A stretch of DNA of 58,578 nt from assembly GCA_018056705.1 (NCBI GenBank), contig JAGPFE010000019.1, positions 1 through 58,578 of the forward strand, written 5' to 3'. Both the position numbers and the translations under genes were made by a program. The notes under the pieces were generated by a model. It was not told the origin of the DNA. It did not search any database and saw only the letters and a list, made by a program, of their open reading frames with translations. The DNA comes from Candidatus Hydrogenedentota bacterium. Lineage in GTDB: Bacteria > Hydrogenedentota > Hydrogenedentia > Hydrogenedentales > CAITNO01. Positions 1 through 9,091 of the stretch are shown piece by piece; the first letter of the stretch is position 1, and each line of letters opens with the position of its first letter.

Positions 1-1
1 C

Positions 2-922
2 CTGGCTGCCCTGGAACGGGGCGCGCACGTGCTGACGGAAAAACCCATGGCCCTGAATGCCATGGAAGCCGACATGATCGTGGAAATGGCCGAACGGCAA
101 CAGCGGATCGTCGGTGTGGACATGCACAAACGCTATGATCCGGACCACCTGAGGCTCCGGGACGTAATCGCGGGGAAAATCGGGGATCCCCTGTACGGCC
201 GTGCGGTGCTGGAGGAACCCCTGCGCGTGTCTTCCCAGGTGTTCAAGGCCTGGGCGGAGAAAAGCGACCCCTTCAGTTACGTGGGGTGCCACTGGACAGA
301 CTTGTTCGTCGCCTATTTTGGCGTTAAACCCGTGTCGCTGCACGCCGTGGGACAGAAGAAAAAATTGCGCCGGGACTTCGGCCTGGACGCTTTCGATGCC
401 GTCCAGGTAAAGGTACAGTTCGATAACGGCATGAGTATTGATTTCATCAACAACTGGATCGTCCCCGATGGATTCGAAGGGCCCGTCAACCAGGAAAGTA
501 CCCTCGTGGGGACGGATGGAATGGTGGAATCGGACACCCAGTACCGGGGTTTACGCTTCTGTGCGGCCGAAACCGGCATGAAAACTGCGAATACCCATTT
601 CACCCGGGATGTTCGCCGGGAAGACGGTTCCCAGGCTTATTGCGGGTATGGCGTGGACAGCATCATCGCGTGCCTGACCGCGGTGGCCCGTCATGAGGTT
701 CTGGGCACCCCTCTGTCGGCCCTGCGGGGCACGTACCCCGATGAGCGGGAAGCCCGGGTGTCAGTGCTGATCGTGCATGCCGCGCGGGAAGTATGTCGGC
801 GTAATTTCGCGTACATGGAGCAGGGGAGAGGGGCCCCCGTCACAGCCGTGTTCGATGAACAGGGCATCGTGATCTGTGATCCCTACGAGGGACTTGAACG
901 GATCTACAACCGTCCCGTGTGA
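2..922 (+). CDS. Gfo/Idh/MocA family oxidoreductase, 5'-truncated by window edge
   Basis: The reading frame is open from base 2, so the gene starts upstream and its N-terminal Rossmann motif is missing. The first visible residues lead into the EKP motif (LTEKPMAL), the signature of this NAD(P)-dependent sugar/inositol dehydrogenase family, where the Lys contacts nicotinamide and substrate. The remaining ~300 residues fit the C-terminal alpha/beta substrate domain, including an H-W-T-D segment (residues ~88-91 counted from base 29) typical of the region around the catalytic His. The substrate cannot be told. No sugar-pathway partners lie next to it in the window. A GTG at base 29 is an internal codon, not the start. 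The family call is firm; the function is only at family level. Confidence 0.88.
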   Translation: MAALERGAHVLTEKPMALNAMEADMIVEMAERQQRIVGVDMHKRYDPDHLRLRDVIAGKIGDPLYGRAVLEEPLRVSSQVFKAWAEKSDPFSYVGCHWTDLFVAYFGVKPVSLHAVGQKKKLRRDFGLDAFDAVQVKVQFDNGMSIDFINNWIVPDGFEGPVNQESTLVGTDGMVESDTQYRGLRFCAAETGMKTANTHFTRDVRREDGSQAYCGYGVDSIIACLTAVARHEVLGTPLSALRGTYPDEREARVSVLIVHAAREVCRRNFAYMEQGRGAPVTAVFDEQGIVICDPYEGLERIYNRPV

Positions 923-1187
923 AGCCAGCCTTGCCAACTTCACGAGAGCGTCTGAAGGCGGCTGACAGGGATGCGACGGATCTGGCAACCTTACAGCCTG
1001 CCTGAAAAATCCGGTTTTTTGCGCGTGCATTCAGGCACGCAGGAAAAACAGGTACCCACGCACACTTCTACCGCTTCTTCCGTTTCTTTTTGTCTATTTA
1101 TAAATTTTTGTGGTGGTTTCGTGTTTCTATTTATCTTTTCTCGATGCTGGCGTCGAGCGATATGCCGGGACGTGCTGCCCGATGATT

Positions 1188-1574
1188 TCATAACATTGGC
1201 TTCCCGCTTTCCTTAAGGTGACGCTTCACCTGGGCGATCAGTTCTGCCGGTAGAAACGGCTTCTTGAGCAGTTCCACCGCTCCTACCCGAAAACAATGCG
1301 CGCGGGCCTCGGGAGAATGGGCGGAAGAAATACACAGCACCGGGATGTGCTGGGTCAGGGGATTCGCCTTGATCTGCTCACACACCTCGTATCCACTCAT
1401 CATGGGCATCATGATATCCAGCAGAACGAGGTCCGGTTTCTCCGAACTGCACACGTCCAGTGCGGTAATCCCGTCATAAGCGCTTACCACATCGAACCCT
1501 TCACTCCTGAGCGTCGTTTCTAGAAAAGCCACCACGTCCGGCTCATCATCCACGACCAGAATCTTATAGGCCAT
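1188..1574 (-). CDS. Stand-alone CheY-like response regulator receiver protein
   Basis: This 128-residue protein is a single receiver domain with no output domain. The acidic pocket is D9-D10, the phospho-acceptor is D53 (in LLDIMMP), the switch Ser/Thr is S83-S84 and the conserved Lys is K105 (KKPF). All key residues are present, so it should accept phosphate from a histidine kinase encoded elsewhere. It lies 55 bases downstream of the PilZ gene on the same strand and may be co-transcribed with it, which hints at c-di-GMP or motility-type signalling. A GGAG ribosome site lies about 8 bases before the ATG. The partner kinase and target are unknown. Confidence 0.9.
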   Translation of the reverse strand: MAYKILVVDDEPDVVAFLETTLRSEGFDVVSAYDGITALDVCSSEKPDLVLLDIMMPMMSGYEVCEQIKANPLTQHIPVLCISSAHSPEARAHCFRVGAVELLKKPFLPAELIAQVKRHLKESGKPML

Positions 1575-1629
1575 GTCAGAATCTCCATTTTTTTCTATTT
1601 TAACACAAAATCACCAGGTAATCTTCCCG

Positions 1630-2157
1630 CTATCGCGTTTTACCGCCCCGACTTTTATTTATATAATCCGCCAGATGCATCCGGGTTCCCGTTCGGGTCT
1701 GCGCAGACGCCCCCGCCGTACGTCCCCCCCGACCTGAACTCGTCGGGGGAGAGAGGGGTTCCACGATCAATTCCATACCATAATCGACCAGCCCCCCTTC
1801 GGCCTCACTTCTTCGCGTAACGCGGGCGTTCAGCAAACCGGAAAGGGGATACTTGAACTCCTCGTCTCGCATCAATTGGAGGATAACCTCGTCACCCACG
1901 GCAAGCGAAGCAAACGTACGTACCCGGAACCCATAACGGTTCAGGTCCAGCACAATACCTTCCCAGGAATCCCCGGAATCGCCGGAACGACGCAAAAGAC
2001 AGGGGCGAAAGACCTCCGTCCGGGGGGCGCGGCGATTCCCCCGATGCACGGAGCGGGCATCGGGGGCGACAAACATATCTTCACCCGCCCGGGCCGCGGC
2101 CTGGATCAGGCGCCACCATACCCCCGTGTTTCCTCCCGACTTTCGCTTTTCCGGCAT
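1630..2157 (-). CDS. PilZ-domain protein (probable c-di-GMP sensor)
   Basis: A 175-residue protein with a PilZ-like core at residues ~40-130. The c-di-GMP binding motifs are recognisable: RxxxR at R42-R46 (RRAPR) and a D-x-N-x-x-G variant at D71-G76 (DLNRYG), where the usual Ser is Asn. The later strand region (VGDEVILQL, followed by GLLNARVTRR and DYGMEL) also fits PilZ. The N-terminus is basic and the C-terminal ~45 residues are Gly/Thr/Arg-rich and probably disordered. No enzymatic domain is attached. It precedes the stand-alone receiver gene on the same strand. AAGGA lies about 8 bases upstream of the ATG. Ligand binding is inferred; the Ser-to-Asn change may weaken it. Confidence 0.72.
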   Translation of the reverse strand: MPEKRKSGGNTGVWWRLIQAAARAGEDMFVAPDARSVHRGNRRAPRTEVFRPCLLRRSGDSGDSWEGIVLDLNRYGFRVRTFASLAVGDEVILQLMRDEEFKYPLSGLLNARVTRRSEAEGGLVDYGMELIVEPLSPPTSSGRGGRTAGASAQTRTGTRMHLADYINKSRGGKTR

Positions 2158-3106
2158 GTCTGAAATCCTTTACCACCCCGTTTTTCCCAGGTCCAAAAAC
2201 CACCTTTTTCTGGCCTATTGCCGGGCTATCGCGTCACGTAAATTTTACCCCAAGATTCATGATCAGAGAAAAGATTCTTTACGATTTATCGAAAACGGCC
2301 CGCATTTTCTGGATGGGCCGCATACTGACTGGGACGATTGGGTCAAGGGCTGAGACCTCCTATCCGGCCATATTCCCCAGATGCTGGACACGGCCACACT
2401 GGGCTGTTCCAGGGGCAGCCGTAACCATTCGAAAGGGGAGGAGCCGCCGCACAAAGCCGCTGAATGCCGGTCATCAAACAGCCCAAACGACAACATCTGT
2501 GTCCGATAATATAATAAAGACCTGATTATTTCAAAAAGAATCAATATAAAATAGGTCACTGAAAATTGATTAAATGTTGAGTTTTTCACTATGACTGTAA
2601 TTTTCTAAATTATTGAAAAATAATGATAAAGAAAAATAATTAAACTTAATTTTAATGTCATTATTTTGTTTTCTCCAAAAAGACCACGGCTCTTTCTGTT
2701 GTATTTCCATGGAAAAACCATATCGTTTAATTACGAAACGCACGGATTTCAAGAACATAATTTATATTATCAGACGTTATTCATGCAGCCCGGATATCGC
2801 CGGCGCGTGAACACAGGGAAAAACGCAATGGATGGATGCCGATAAAATGCTGAACCTGAATACGCTCACTACCCCCGAAGGACCACTTCATCTCTAAACA
2901 GACAGGCTTCAGGATGCCGAATCCTTAAACTTTCTCTATGCCGCCAGAACCCTCTTCGGGCCAGAACAGTAAAATTGTCGTGATCCTCCCCCCTTCCCCG
3001 CTTGGGAGCATCATGCTTGAACAATACCCATTTCTGATCGCCTGGCAGTGAGTTGTTTCACTTATCGAAAGGAGGAATTCCCGACCATCATGTATTACCA
3101 CGCGCG
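2158..3106. other. Gene-free intergenic stretch with AT-rich core
   Basis: I find no credible coding region here. Bases ~2500-2790 are conspicuously AT-rich against GC-rich surroundings and contain short repeats (GAAAAATAAT occurs twice at ~2614-2640) and a small TTATT/AATAA dyad. Bases ~2340-2490 are GC-rich with a short GGCTG/CAGCC dyad (~2402-2420), but I recognise no RNA family. The stretch lies between the divergently transcribed PilZ and EIIA-CBS genes, so it should contain upstream control regions for both. Confidence 0.5.
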
Positions 3107-3136
3107 TTGTCAACACTGGGAGGTAAGTGATACAAT
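3107..3136 (+). promoter_or_regulatory. Candidate sigma70 promoter for the EIIA-CBS/permease operon
   Basis: TTGTCA at 3107-3112 and TACAAT at 3131-3136 are separated by 18 bases. A start near 3143 would give a leader of ~90 bases before the ATG at 3236. The spacing matches other candidate promoters in this window. Confidence 0.5.
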
Positions 3137-3235
3137 GCATCATTGCTGACGCGCGGTTTTACGACCGGGTAACGGTCAAGGGCAGATCAAGTGTCGAAGA
3201 CGGTGTTTCCATGCGTTGCCGTCCGGTGATATCAC

Positions 3236-4174
3236 ATGACTACAGAAACTGAATCCTCCACAATTACCTTCGGGCAGGAGACCATTCTGCTGGACGTAAG
3301 CGTCCAGGATAAATGGGAACTCATCGAACGGATGGTCGCCCTGCTGTGTGACGCGGGACTGCTGGCCCGGAATCCCGGCATTGACCCGAAAACAGTCTTG
3401 GATGCCGTGGTCCAGCGGGAAAAGGAAATGAACACCGCGCTGGGCAAAGGGGTAGCCCTTCCCCATGCCCGCATAGCCGGATTTCAAGGCGTAGGCATGG
3501 CCGTGGCCAGGTTACGGGAACCCATCTCCTACAACGGAAAAGACGCTGACCATCAGGTGTGGCTGGTAGTTCTGCTGGTGGTGCCCTTCGAAGAACCGCA
3601 ACTGGTACTCAAGTTGATGGCGTTGTCAGCCCGCATGGTATCCGATCCAGCTGTCACGACCCTGTTCCAATCCATATCGGATCCCACGCTGCTGGCTGAC
3701 CTGGTTTACGACCGGGTGTTCAGGCAGGACACGGTGGTGCTCGCCCGGGACATCATGCGCCCCCCGACGGTCGAGGTACGCCCCGACATGCCCCTGACCG
3801 AGGTGACGCGAATGATGAGTGAACACATGCTTGAATCGGTGGCGGTCACCGAACGTGATGGCACCCTGCTTGGCCAGATTACCTGCGACAACCTGTTCAA
3901 ACTGGGGCTACCGGAATTTTTTTCCCACCTCAGGAGCGTGTCCTTCATCCGGGAGTTTGACCCGTTCGAGAATTATTTCAAAAAGGAGGCGGGTTACCTC
4001 GCCCGGGATGTCATGACGCCTGACGCGGCCACCGTTCCCGACGATGCCACCCTGCTTGAAGTCATTTTCGAACTGGCCGTGAAAGGAAAGCCCAAGGTGT
4101 ATGTCACGCGGGAAGGCAAACGCGTGGGGGTCATTGATCGGAGCACGGTGCTCAACCGGGTGATTAACATCTGA
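3236..4174 (+). CDS. PTS EIIA (PtsN-type) domain fused to two CBS domains
   Basis: A 312-residue two-part protein. Residues ~10-155 form an EIIA domain of the fructose/nitrogen PTS class, with the phospho-accepting His at H77 in ALGKGVALPHARI. Residues ~165-225 (RDIMRPPTVEVRPDMPLTEV) and ~253-312 (RDVMTPDAATVPDDATLLEV) are a CBS pair, a module that usually binds adenine nucleotides and gates a partner. There is no EIIB or EIIC. The next gene starts 23 bases downstream and encodes an ion/anion permease, so the likely role is PTS- and energy-dependent control of that transporter. The domain calls are seen directly; the regulatory role is inference. No strong ribosome site precedes the ATG. Confidence 0.85.
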   Translation: MTTETESSTITFGQETILLDVSVQDKWELIERMVALLCDAGLLARNPGIDPKTVLDAVVQREKEMNTALGKGVALPHARIAGFQGVGMAVARLREPISYNGKDADHQVWLVVLLVVPFEEPQLVLKLMALSARMVSDPAVTTLFQSISDPTLLADLVYDRVFRQDTVVLARDIMRPPTVEVRPDMPLTEVTRMMSEHMLESVAVTERDGTLLGQITCDNLFKLGLPEFFSHLRSVSFIREFDPFENYFKKEAGYLARDVMTPDAATVPDDATLLEVIFELAVKGKPKVYVTREGKRVGVIDRSTVLNRVINI

Positions 4175-4197
4175 TCAAGCCCGACGGAAACGCTCTC

Positions 4198-5475
4198 ATG
4201 ATTCTCTCTCTAATCATCTTCCTTGTAACTTTCGCCTTGATCATCACGGAGCGGATCAACCGCACGGCAGCGTCGGTGATCGGCGCGGGGCTGATGGTAC
4301 TGCTGGGGCTGATTCCCCATGAAACGGCCCTGGAATTCATTGACCTGGACGTGATATTCCTGCTGATCGGCATGATGCTGGTGGTAGGCATCCTCCAGGA
4401 AACCGGGCTGTTCGAGTGGACCGCCATCTGGATTGCCAAACAAGCGCGGGGCAATCCCCTGCTTATCATCCCGGGCGTTTTGGCAGCCACGGCCATCCTG
4501 TCCGCTTTCCTGGACAACGTGACCACCGTGGTGCTGGTCTCCCCCATCTGTATCCTGATCGCGCAGATCCTGGAAATTTCCGCCGTGCCGTTCCTGGCGT
4601 TCCTGGCGCTTTATTCGAACATTGGCGGCACGGCCACCCTTATCGGGGATCCACCCAACATCCTCATCGCGTCGAAGGCGGGCCTGAGATTTCATTCTTT
4701 CCTCATGTACCTGACCCCGGTGGTACTCCTGATAGCGCTGGTCTGTCTGGGCCTTGCCTGGCTCGCGTTCCGGAGATCCGGCCAGGTATCCGCGCATGTG
4801 CGGCAACGGTTCGTCAAGGCGTCGCCCGAGTTGGCCATTACCGATCCGATCCGGCTAAAGCGGGGGCTCGCGGTATTCGGGCTGATCCTCGTGGGATTTA
4901 CTTTTGGACACTGGATCCACGTGGAGCCCGGTATTGTCGCGCTGACCGGTGGTTTCATCATGCTGGCCGTGTGTGGCGAGAATATCCGAACCGCCCTGGA
5001 GAAGGTAGAATGGGAGGTAATCCTCCTGCTGATCGGCCTGTTCGTGCTGGTGGGCACGCTAGAACACCAGGGGCTGTTTGAACTGCTAAGTTCACGCCTC
5101 CTGAATGGATTTGCCTCTCGTCCTGCAACGCTTGCCCAGGTCATTCTGTGGGGATCCGCCATGCTGTCAGCACTGTTCGGGAATATTCCGGTGGTGATCG
5201 CGCTGATTCCGCTGGTCAACACGCTGGTAACGGGCATCAGCGCCACGCATGGTGGAGCCGCCGACATCCTGTGGTGGAGCCTCGCGCTTGGCGCATGCCT
5301 TGGCGGCAACGGGTCTCTCTACGGCGCCGCGGCCAACGTGGTCACCAGCCAGATTGCCCATCGTAACGGTTACCAACTGTCCTACGGCCATTTTCTTCGA
5401 TACGCGATACCGGTCACCGTGCTGAGTTTGCTGATCAGTTCCCTGTATATCAGTCTGCTACAGCGCATTCTATAA
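4198..5475 (+). CDS. ArsB/NhaD (CitMHS superfamily) ion permease
   Basis: A 425-residue hydrophobic protein with about 10-12 membrane segments and the family signature GGTATLIGDPPNILIAS around residues 141-157, followed by a second half containing NGSLYGAAANVV. Members exchange Na+ for H+ (NhaD), extrude arsenite (ArsB) or carry di/tricarboxylates; the DPPN signature is shared by NhaD and ArsB. It starts 23 bases after the EIIA-CBS gene and is followed 22 bases later by a paralogue, so the three probably form an operon. No ars genes are nearby, which mildly favours Na+/H+ exchange. The substrate is uncertain. Confidence 0.85.
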   Translation: MILSLIIFLVTFALIITERINRTAASVIGAGLMVLLGLIPHETALEFIDLDVIFLLIGMMLVVGILQETGLFEWTAIWIAKQARGNPLLIIPGVLAATAILSAFLDNVTTVVLVSPICILIAQILEISAVPFLAFLALYSNIGGTATLIGDPPNILIASKAGLRFHSFLMYLTPVVLLIALVCLGLAWLAFRRSGQVSAHVRQRFVKASPELAITDPIRLKRGLAVFGLILVGFTFGHWIHVEPGIVALTGGFIMLAVCGENIRTALEKVEWEVILLLIGLFVLVGTLEHQGLFELLSSRLLNGFASRPATLAQVILWGSAMLSALFGNIPVVIALIPLVNTLVTGISATHGGAADILWWSLALGACLGGNGSLYGAAANVVTSQIAHRNGYQLSYGHFLRYAIPVTVLSLLISSLYISLLQRIL

Positions 5476-5497
5476 CTTATCAGCCAGGTTTCCTATC

Positions 5498-6811
5498 ATG
5501 CTGAGTAGTGTCATCCTTTTCTCCATCATCTACGCCGTGATTATCTCCGAAAAGATCGAGCGGACGGTGGTCGTGTTTTCCGGGGTTTTTCTGATGCTCG
5601 CCCTGGGGTTCATCCCCTACGACAAGGCCCTGCACACTATCGACATGAACGTGCTCTGCCTGCTGACGGGGATGATGATCGTGGTACACATCCTCGCGGA
5701 AACGGGGGTCTTTGAATGGTTCGCGATCCAGACCGCCCAGGTTGCCCGGGGCAATGGACTGCTGATTTTTCCTGGGACTCCTGAACGTTACGGGCGTGGT
5801 CTCCGCGTTCCTGGACAACGTCACCACGCTGGTGCTCATCGCCCCGATTACCCTGCTGATCTGCCAGTTGCTGGAACTGGATCCTGTGCTGTTCCTGATT
5901 TACGAAGCCATTTTTTCAAACCTGGGAGGTACCGCCACGCTGGTGGGTGATCCACCTAATGTCCTGATCGGCTCGCAGGGGCACATCCCTTTCATGGCAT
6001 TCATTGATCACCTGACCCCAGTCGTGCTCATCTGCATGATCGTGATTTCCCTGGCCCTTATTCCTATCTTCAGGAACAGATTACACGTCTCTCCCCGGGC
6101 GCGGGCCATCCTGCGGAAAGCCGACCCCGCGAAAGCTATCGTCAATCCCGGGTTACTTAAACAAGCCCTGCCGGTGTTCCTGCTCATCCTGGTCGGTTTT
6201 TTCGCGGGTCACACGCTCCATCTCGAGCCGGGATACGTCGCCATTGTGGGGGCAGTCCTGATGCTGCTGGTCACCCGCCAGCCGATCAAGGCCGCCATGG
6301 ACGCGGTCCAGTGGGAAACCCTGGCGTTTTTCACGGGATTATTCATGCTAATCGGCACCCTTGCCGAGCAAGGGGTGTTCGAATGGGCCGCCAAGGAAGT
6401 TTTCGCGTTGTCCCACGGCCACCTGCTGGCGGCATCCATGCTGATCCTGTGGTTCTGCGGTCTCTTCTCCGCCGTGGTGGATAACATTCCCGTCGTGCTG
6501 GCGATGATCCCGCTCATTCACACGCGATCATTCCCGAGTTCGCCTCGACCCTTGGGATTGACGCCCAGTCTCCGTTACTAACCACCAAGGTTGCCGATCC
6601 CCTGTGGTGGTCCCTAGCCCTGGGTGCCTGCCTGGGAGGCAACGGAACCCTGTTTGGCGCGGCGGCGAACATCGTGGCCGCACAGGTCGCCAAGAAAAAC
6701 AATTACCCGATTTCATTCAACCGGTTCACCAAGTACGGTTTCCCCACGATGGTCGCCAGCCTGACAATCTGTTCCGGATATATATACCTCCGCTACTTTG
6801 TGCTTCAGTGA
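5498..6811 (+). pseudogene. Second ArsB/NhaD permease, broken by two short indels
   Basis: A tandem paralogue of the preceding permease. The frame from the ATG at 5498 is good to ~5765, then homology continues one base out of frame through SAFLDNVTT and GGTATLVGDPPNVLIGS to ~6518, then returns to the first frame (GGNGTLFGAAANIV) to a TGA at 6809-6811. The first break coincides with a run of five T (5766-5770) where four would keep frame; the second with CACAC (6519-6523) where CAC would. The net change is +3, so the repaired product is about 436 residues. All family motifs survive. Either the assembly has indel errors or the gene has recently decayed. Its end overlaps the convergent ABC ATPase by 7 bases. 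Confidence 0.85.
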
Positions 6812-8313
6812 AGGGTCACCAGCGCCTCGCCGCCCGTGGCCAGCCGCATGATGGCTTCCTGGGAAATATCCGGCGGGCGCAACGCCCCCTGCAGTCGGCC
6901 TTCGTGCATCACGAGCACCCGGTCGCAAAGACCGATTACTTCCGGTAACTCACTGGAAATAACGAGTACCGCGGCCCCATCGGCCGCAAGTTCATTGATG
7001 ATCCGGTAAATTTCCGCCTTGGCCCCCACGTCAATGCCCCGAGTGGGCTCATCGAAGATGAGGATATCACATCCCGTGAACAGCCACTTGGCCAGCACGA
7101 CCTTCTGCTGGGTGCCGCCACTCAGATTCCGGGCGTACTGCTCCGGAGATGGGGTTTTGATCGTCAGTTTCCGGATCATTTCCTCGGCGATGGCTCTTTC
7201 CCGCCGCGGGGCAATCAGTCCAAAGGGACCAATCGCCTCGAGTCGGGCCAGGGTGATATTTTCCCGGATGCTCATGCCCAGCACAAGGCCCTGCCGTTTC
7301 CGGTCTTCGGTGAGCAGTCCCACCCCGGCGTCTATGGCCAGCCGGGGCGATCGGAAATAGGTCCTGCGGCCTTTAACGATAATCTCTCCCTCGTCCAGGG
7401 GATCCGCCCCGAACAGCGCTCGGGCCACCTCGGTGCGGCCGCTGCCCACCAGCCCGGTCAGTCCAACAATTTCCCCCGCCCGGAGAGTTATGCTGACTCC
7501 GTTGAATACCCCGCGCCGGGAAATGTTGCGCGCTTCGAGCTTGATCTCTCCTGGCGCGCGCGGCAGGCGGGGAAATTCCTCCGCGAGTTCCCGGCCTACC
7601 ATCAGGCGGATAATCTCGTCCCGGGTGATGTCGGCCATGTCGCGCGTGGCAATGGTTCGCCCGTCCCGCATGACGGTAACTCGTCCCGCGATTTCGAACA
7701 GTTCCTCGAGACGGTGGGAAATATAAATGATGCCCAGGCCTTCTTCACGCAGGCCGCGCAGCACTCGAAACAGGGTCTCCAGTTCGTGGTCGGTCAGCGT
7801 GGCCGAAGGTTCGTCCAGAATCAGCAGCACGGCCTGGGCGGACAAAGCCTTGGCAATCTCCACCATCTGCTGCTGCGCGATACTCAACGAGCCCACCGGG
7901 GCCGTCACATCCATGGCCATGTTCAGACGGTTCAGTACGGCCTCCGCTTCCGCGCGGACCCTGGACCAACTCACCAGTCGTCCGTTTCCCAGCCGCCCAA
8001 GCAGAATGTTCTCCGCGACACTTAATTTGGGCACAAGGTTGAATTCCTGGTGCACCATGCGTATGCCGAGCGCGCGCGCGTCCTGGGGAGAACGAATCGT
8101 CACGCCCCGCCCGCGTATCCGAACCACCCCCGCGTCCCGGGGAATCGCCCCGCAAAGGATTTTCATCAGCGTGGACTTGCCCGCCCCATTCTCCCCCACC
8201 AGCCCGTGGATCTCGCCTTCGCGCACGTCGAGGCGGGCATCGTCCAGTGCCAGCACACCGGGGAAACGTTTCACAATACCGCTCATTTCCAGCAAGGGAC
8301 ATTTCTCCGGCAT
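6805..8313 (-). CDS. Sugar ABC transporter, duplicated ATP-binding protein (RbsA/MglA type)
   Basis: A protein of 502 residues with two fused ATPase domains, the layout of monosaccharide (CUT2) importers. The first domain has a complete Walker A (GENGAGKST, residues 40-48), a Q-containing signature (LSIAQQQMVEIAKAL) and Walker B (LLILDEPSATLT). The second has the degenerate Walker A usual for this family (LVGSGRTE), signature LSGGTQQKVVLAKW and Walker B (ILIFDEPTRGIDVG). I chose the ATG at 8313 because AGGAAA stands about 6 bases before it; a TTG at 8346 would add 11 residues. It is an orphan: no permease or binding-protein gene lies in the window. Substrate unknown. Confidence 0.9.
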   Translation of the reverse strand: MPEKCPLLEMSGIVKRFPGVLALDDARLDVREGEIHGLVGENGAGKSTLMKILCGAIPRDAGVVRIRGRGVTIRSPQDARALGIRMVHQEFNLVPKLSVAENILLGRLGNGRLVSWSRVRAEAEAVLNRLNMAMDVTAPVGSLSIAQQQMVEIAKALSAQAVLLILDEPSATLTDHELETLFRVLRGLREEGLGIIYISHRLEELFEIAGRVTVMRDGRTIATRDMADITRDEIIRLMVGRELAEEFPRLPRAPGEIKLEARNISRRGVFNGVSITLRAGEIVGLTGLVGSGRTEVARALFGADPLDEGEIIVKGRRTYFRSPRLAIDAGVGLLTEDRKRQGLVLGMSIRENITLARLEAIGPFGLIAPRRERAIAEEMIRKLTIKTPSPEQYARNLSGGTQQKVVLAKWLFTGCDILIFDEPTRGIDVGAKAEIYRIINELAADGAAVLVISSELPEVIGLCDRVLVMHEGRLQGALRPPDISQEAIMRLATGGEALVTLH

Positions 8314-8392
8314 GACGGTTTCCTCGCGGGTTGTCAGGTGTGTCAATATAATAATAAACGGTCACGATTTCCAGCACCAGGAAGGTTCACCC

Positions 8393-9088
8393 ATGACGGA
8401 CCTCGCCCGAAACACTACCCCGGTTTCCACTGAGACACCCCTGCTCCGGTTCGTGCCGGAGTCGGCCCGTCGCGTCCTTATCGCGACGAGTCCCGCGACC
8501 GTCCCCGACAAGGTTAAGCAATCGGAGGGACGGGAGGTATGGATCATCGTTCCTGATCCGAACGACGTGGCAGCCGCCCTGGAGCGTTTTGACCGGGTCA
8601 TTCCATGCGACTGGTCCCGGTACATCCCGGACCTGCCCGTAAACTACTTCGATTGCGTGATCGGGGAAAACCTGCTGGAATTGGCGGACGATCCCCTGCG
8701 GATCCTGAATCGCCTGGCCTCTGTGTTACGGAAAAGCGGGATTCTCGCGCTCGCGGTGCATAACCAGCAATACCACCGATACGTCACCGCGCTCGCGTCC
8801 GGCCGCTGGATCCCCGCGGGTGCCGACGTTATCCCGCCGCCCGGTCCCCTGCGCTTTTACACAGCCGCGTCGCTGGCCTCGCTGGTGTTAGCCTGTCCCA
8901 TGCTGGACCAGGAAGCCTGCGCCCCCCTGGAAAAGGATGCCCCCGAAGCCTTCCCCCTGGACGCGTCGGACACGTGCCGCCAGGACAACCTGCTTATCGG
9001 GCCCCTCTCCCCCGCTGAATATCCCCTGTGGCTGACCCGTCGCTACCTGCTCGTGTGCACCCGGAACGGGGTGCCTCCCAAGTGGTGA
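8393..9088 (+). CDS. Probable SAM-dependent methyltransferase-like protein
   Basis: A 231-residue protein. The central part (residues ~85-125: NYFDCVIGENLLELADDP, then a stretch like VLRKSGILALAV) matches the acidic-loop and post-motif region of class I methyltransferases of the Methyltransf_11/25 type. The N-terminal glycine-rich SAM motif is poorly conserved (RRVLIATSP), so activity is uncertain. AGGAAGG at ~8379-8385 sits well for the ATG at 8393. It is transcribed divergently from the ABC ATPase (79-base gap) and converges on the tolC-like gene with a 3-base gap. The target is unknown. Confidence 0.6.
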   Translation: MTDLARNTTPVSTETPLLRFVPESARRVLIATSPATVPDKVKQSEGREVWIIVPDPNDVAAALERFDRVIPCDWSRYIPDLPVNYFDCVIGENLLELADDPLRILNRLASVLRKSGILALAVHNQQYHRYVTALASGRWIPAGADVIPPPGPLRFYTAASLASLVLACPMLDQEACAPLEKDAPEAFPLDASDTCRQDNLLIGPLSPAEYPLWLTRRYLLVCTRNGVPPKW

Positions 9089-9091
9089 AAC

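Noticed and set aside
2340..2500. Riboswitch or structured RNA (cobalamin-, SAM-, RNase P- or SRP-like)
   Set aside because: Some short dyads, but none of the conserved cores of those families can be found on either strand.
2570..2758. 62-codon minus-strand frame in the AT-rich island
   Set aside because: Composition follows the AT-rich DNA, no ribosome site, no recognisable domain.
3089..3148. 19-codon open frame between GGAGG and the EIIA-CBS promoter
   Set aside because: The ribosome site is too far (14 bases), and the frame overlaps the proposed -35/-10; no sign of a leader-peptide mechanism.
5750..5800. Programmed frameshifting in the second permease
   Set aside because: No slippery heptamer plus pseudoknot is evident, and a second compensating indel downstream makes sequence error or decay simpler.
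7727..8392. Long open frame running antisense to the ABC ATPase into the methyltransferase-like gene
   Set aside because: Ser/Arg-rich low-complexity translation typical of GC-rich antisense shadows; the real start with a ribosome site is at 8393.
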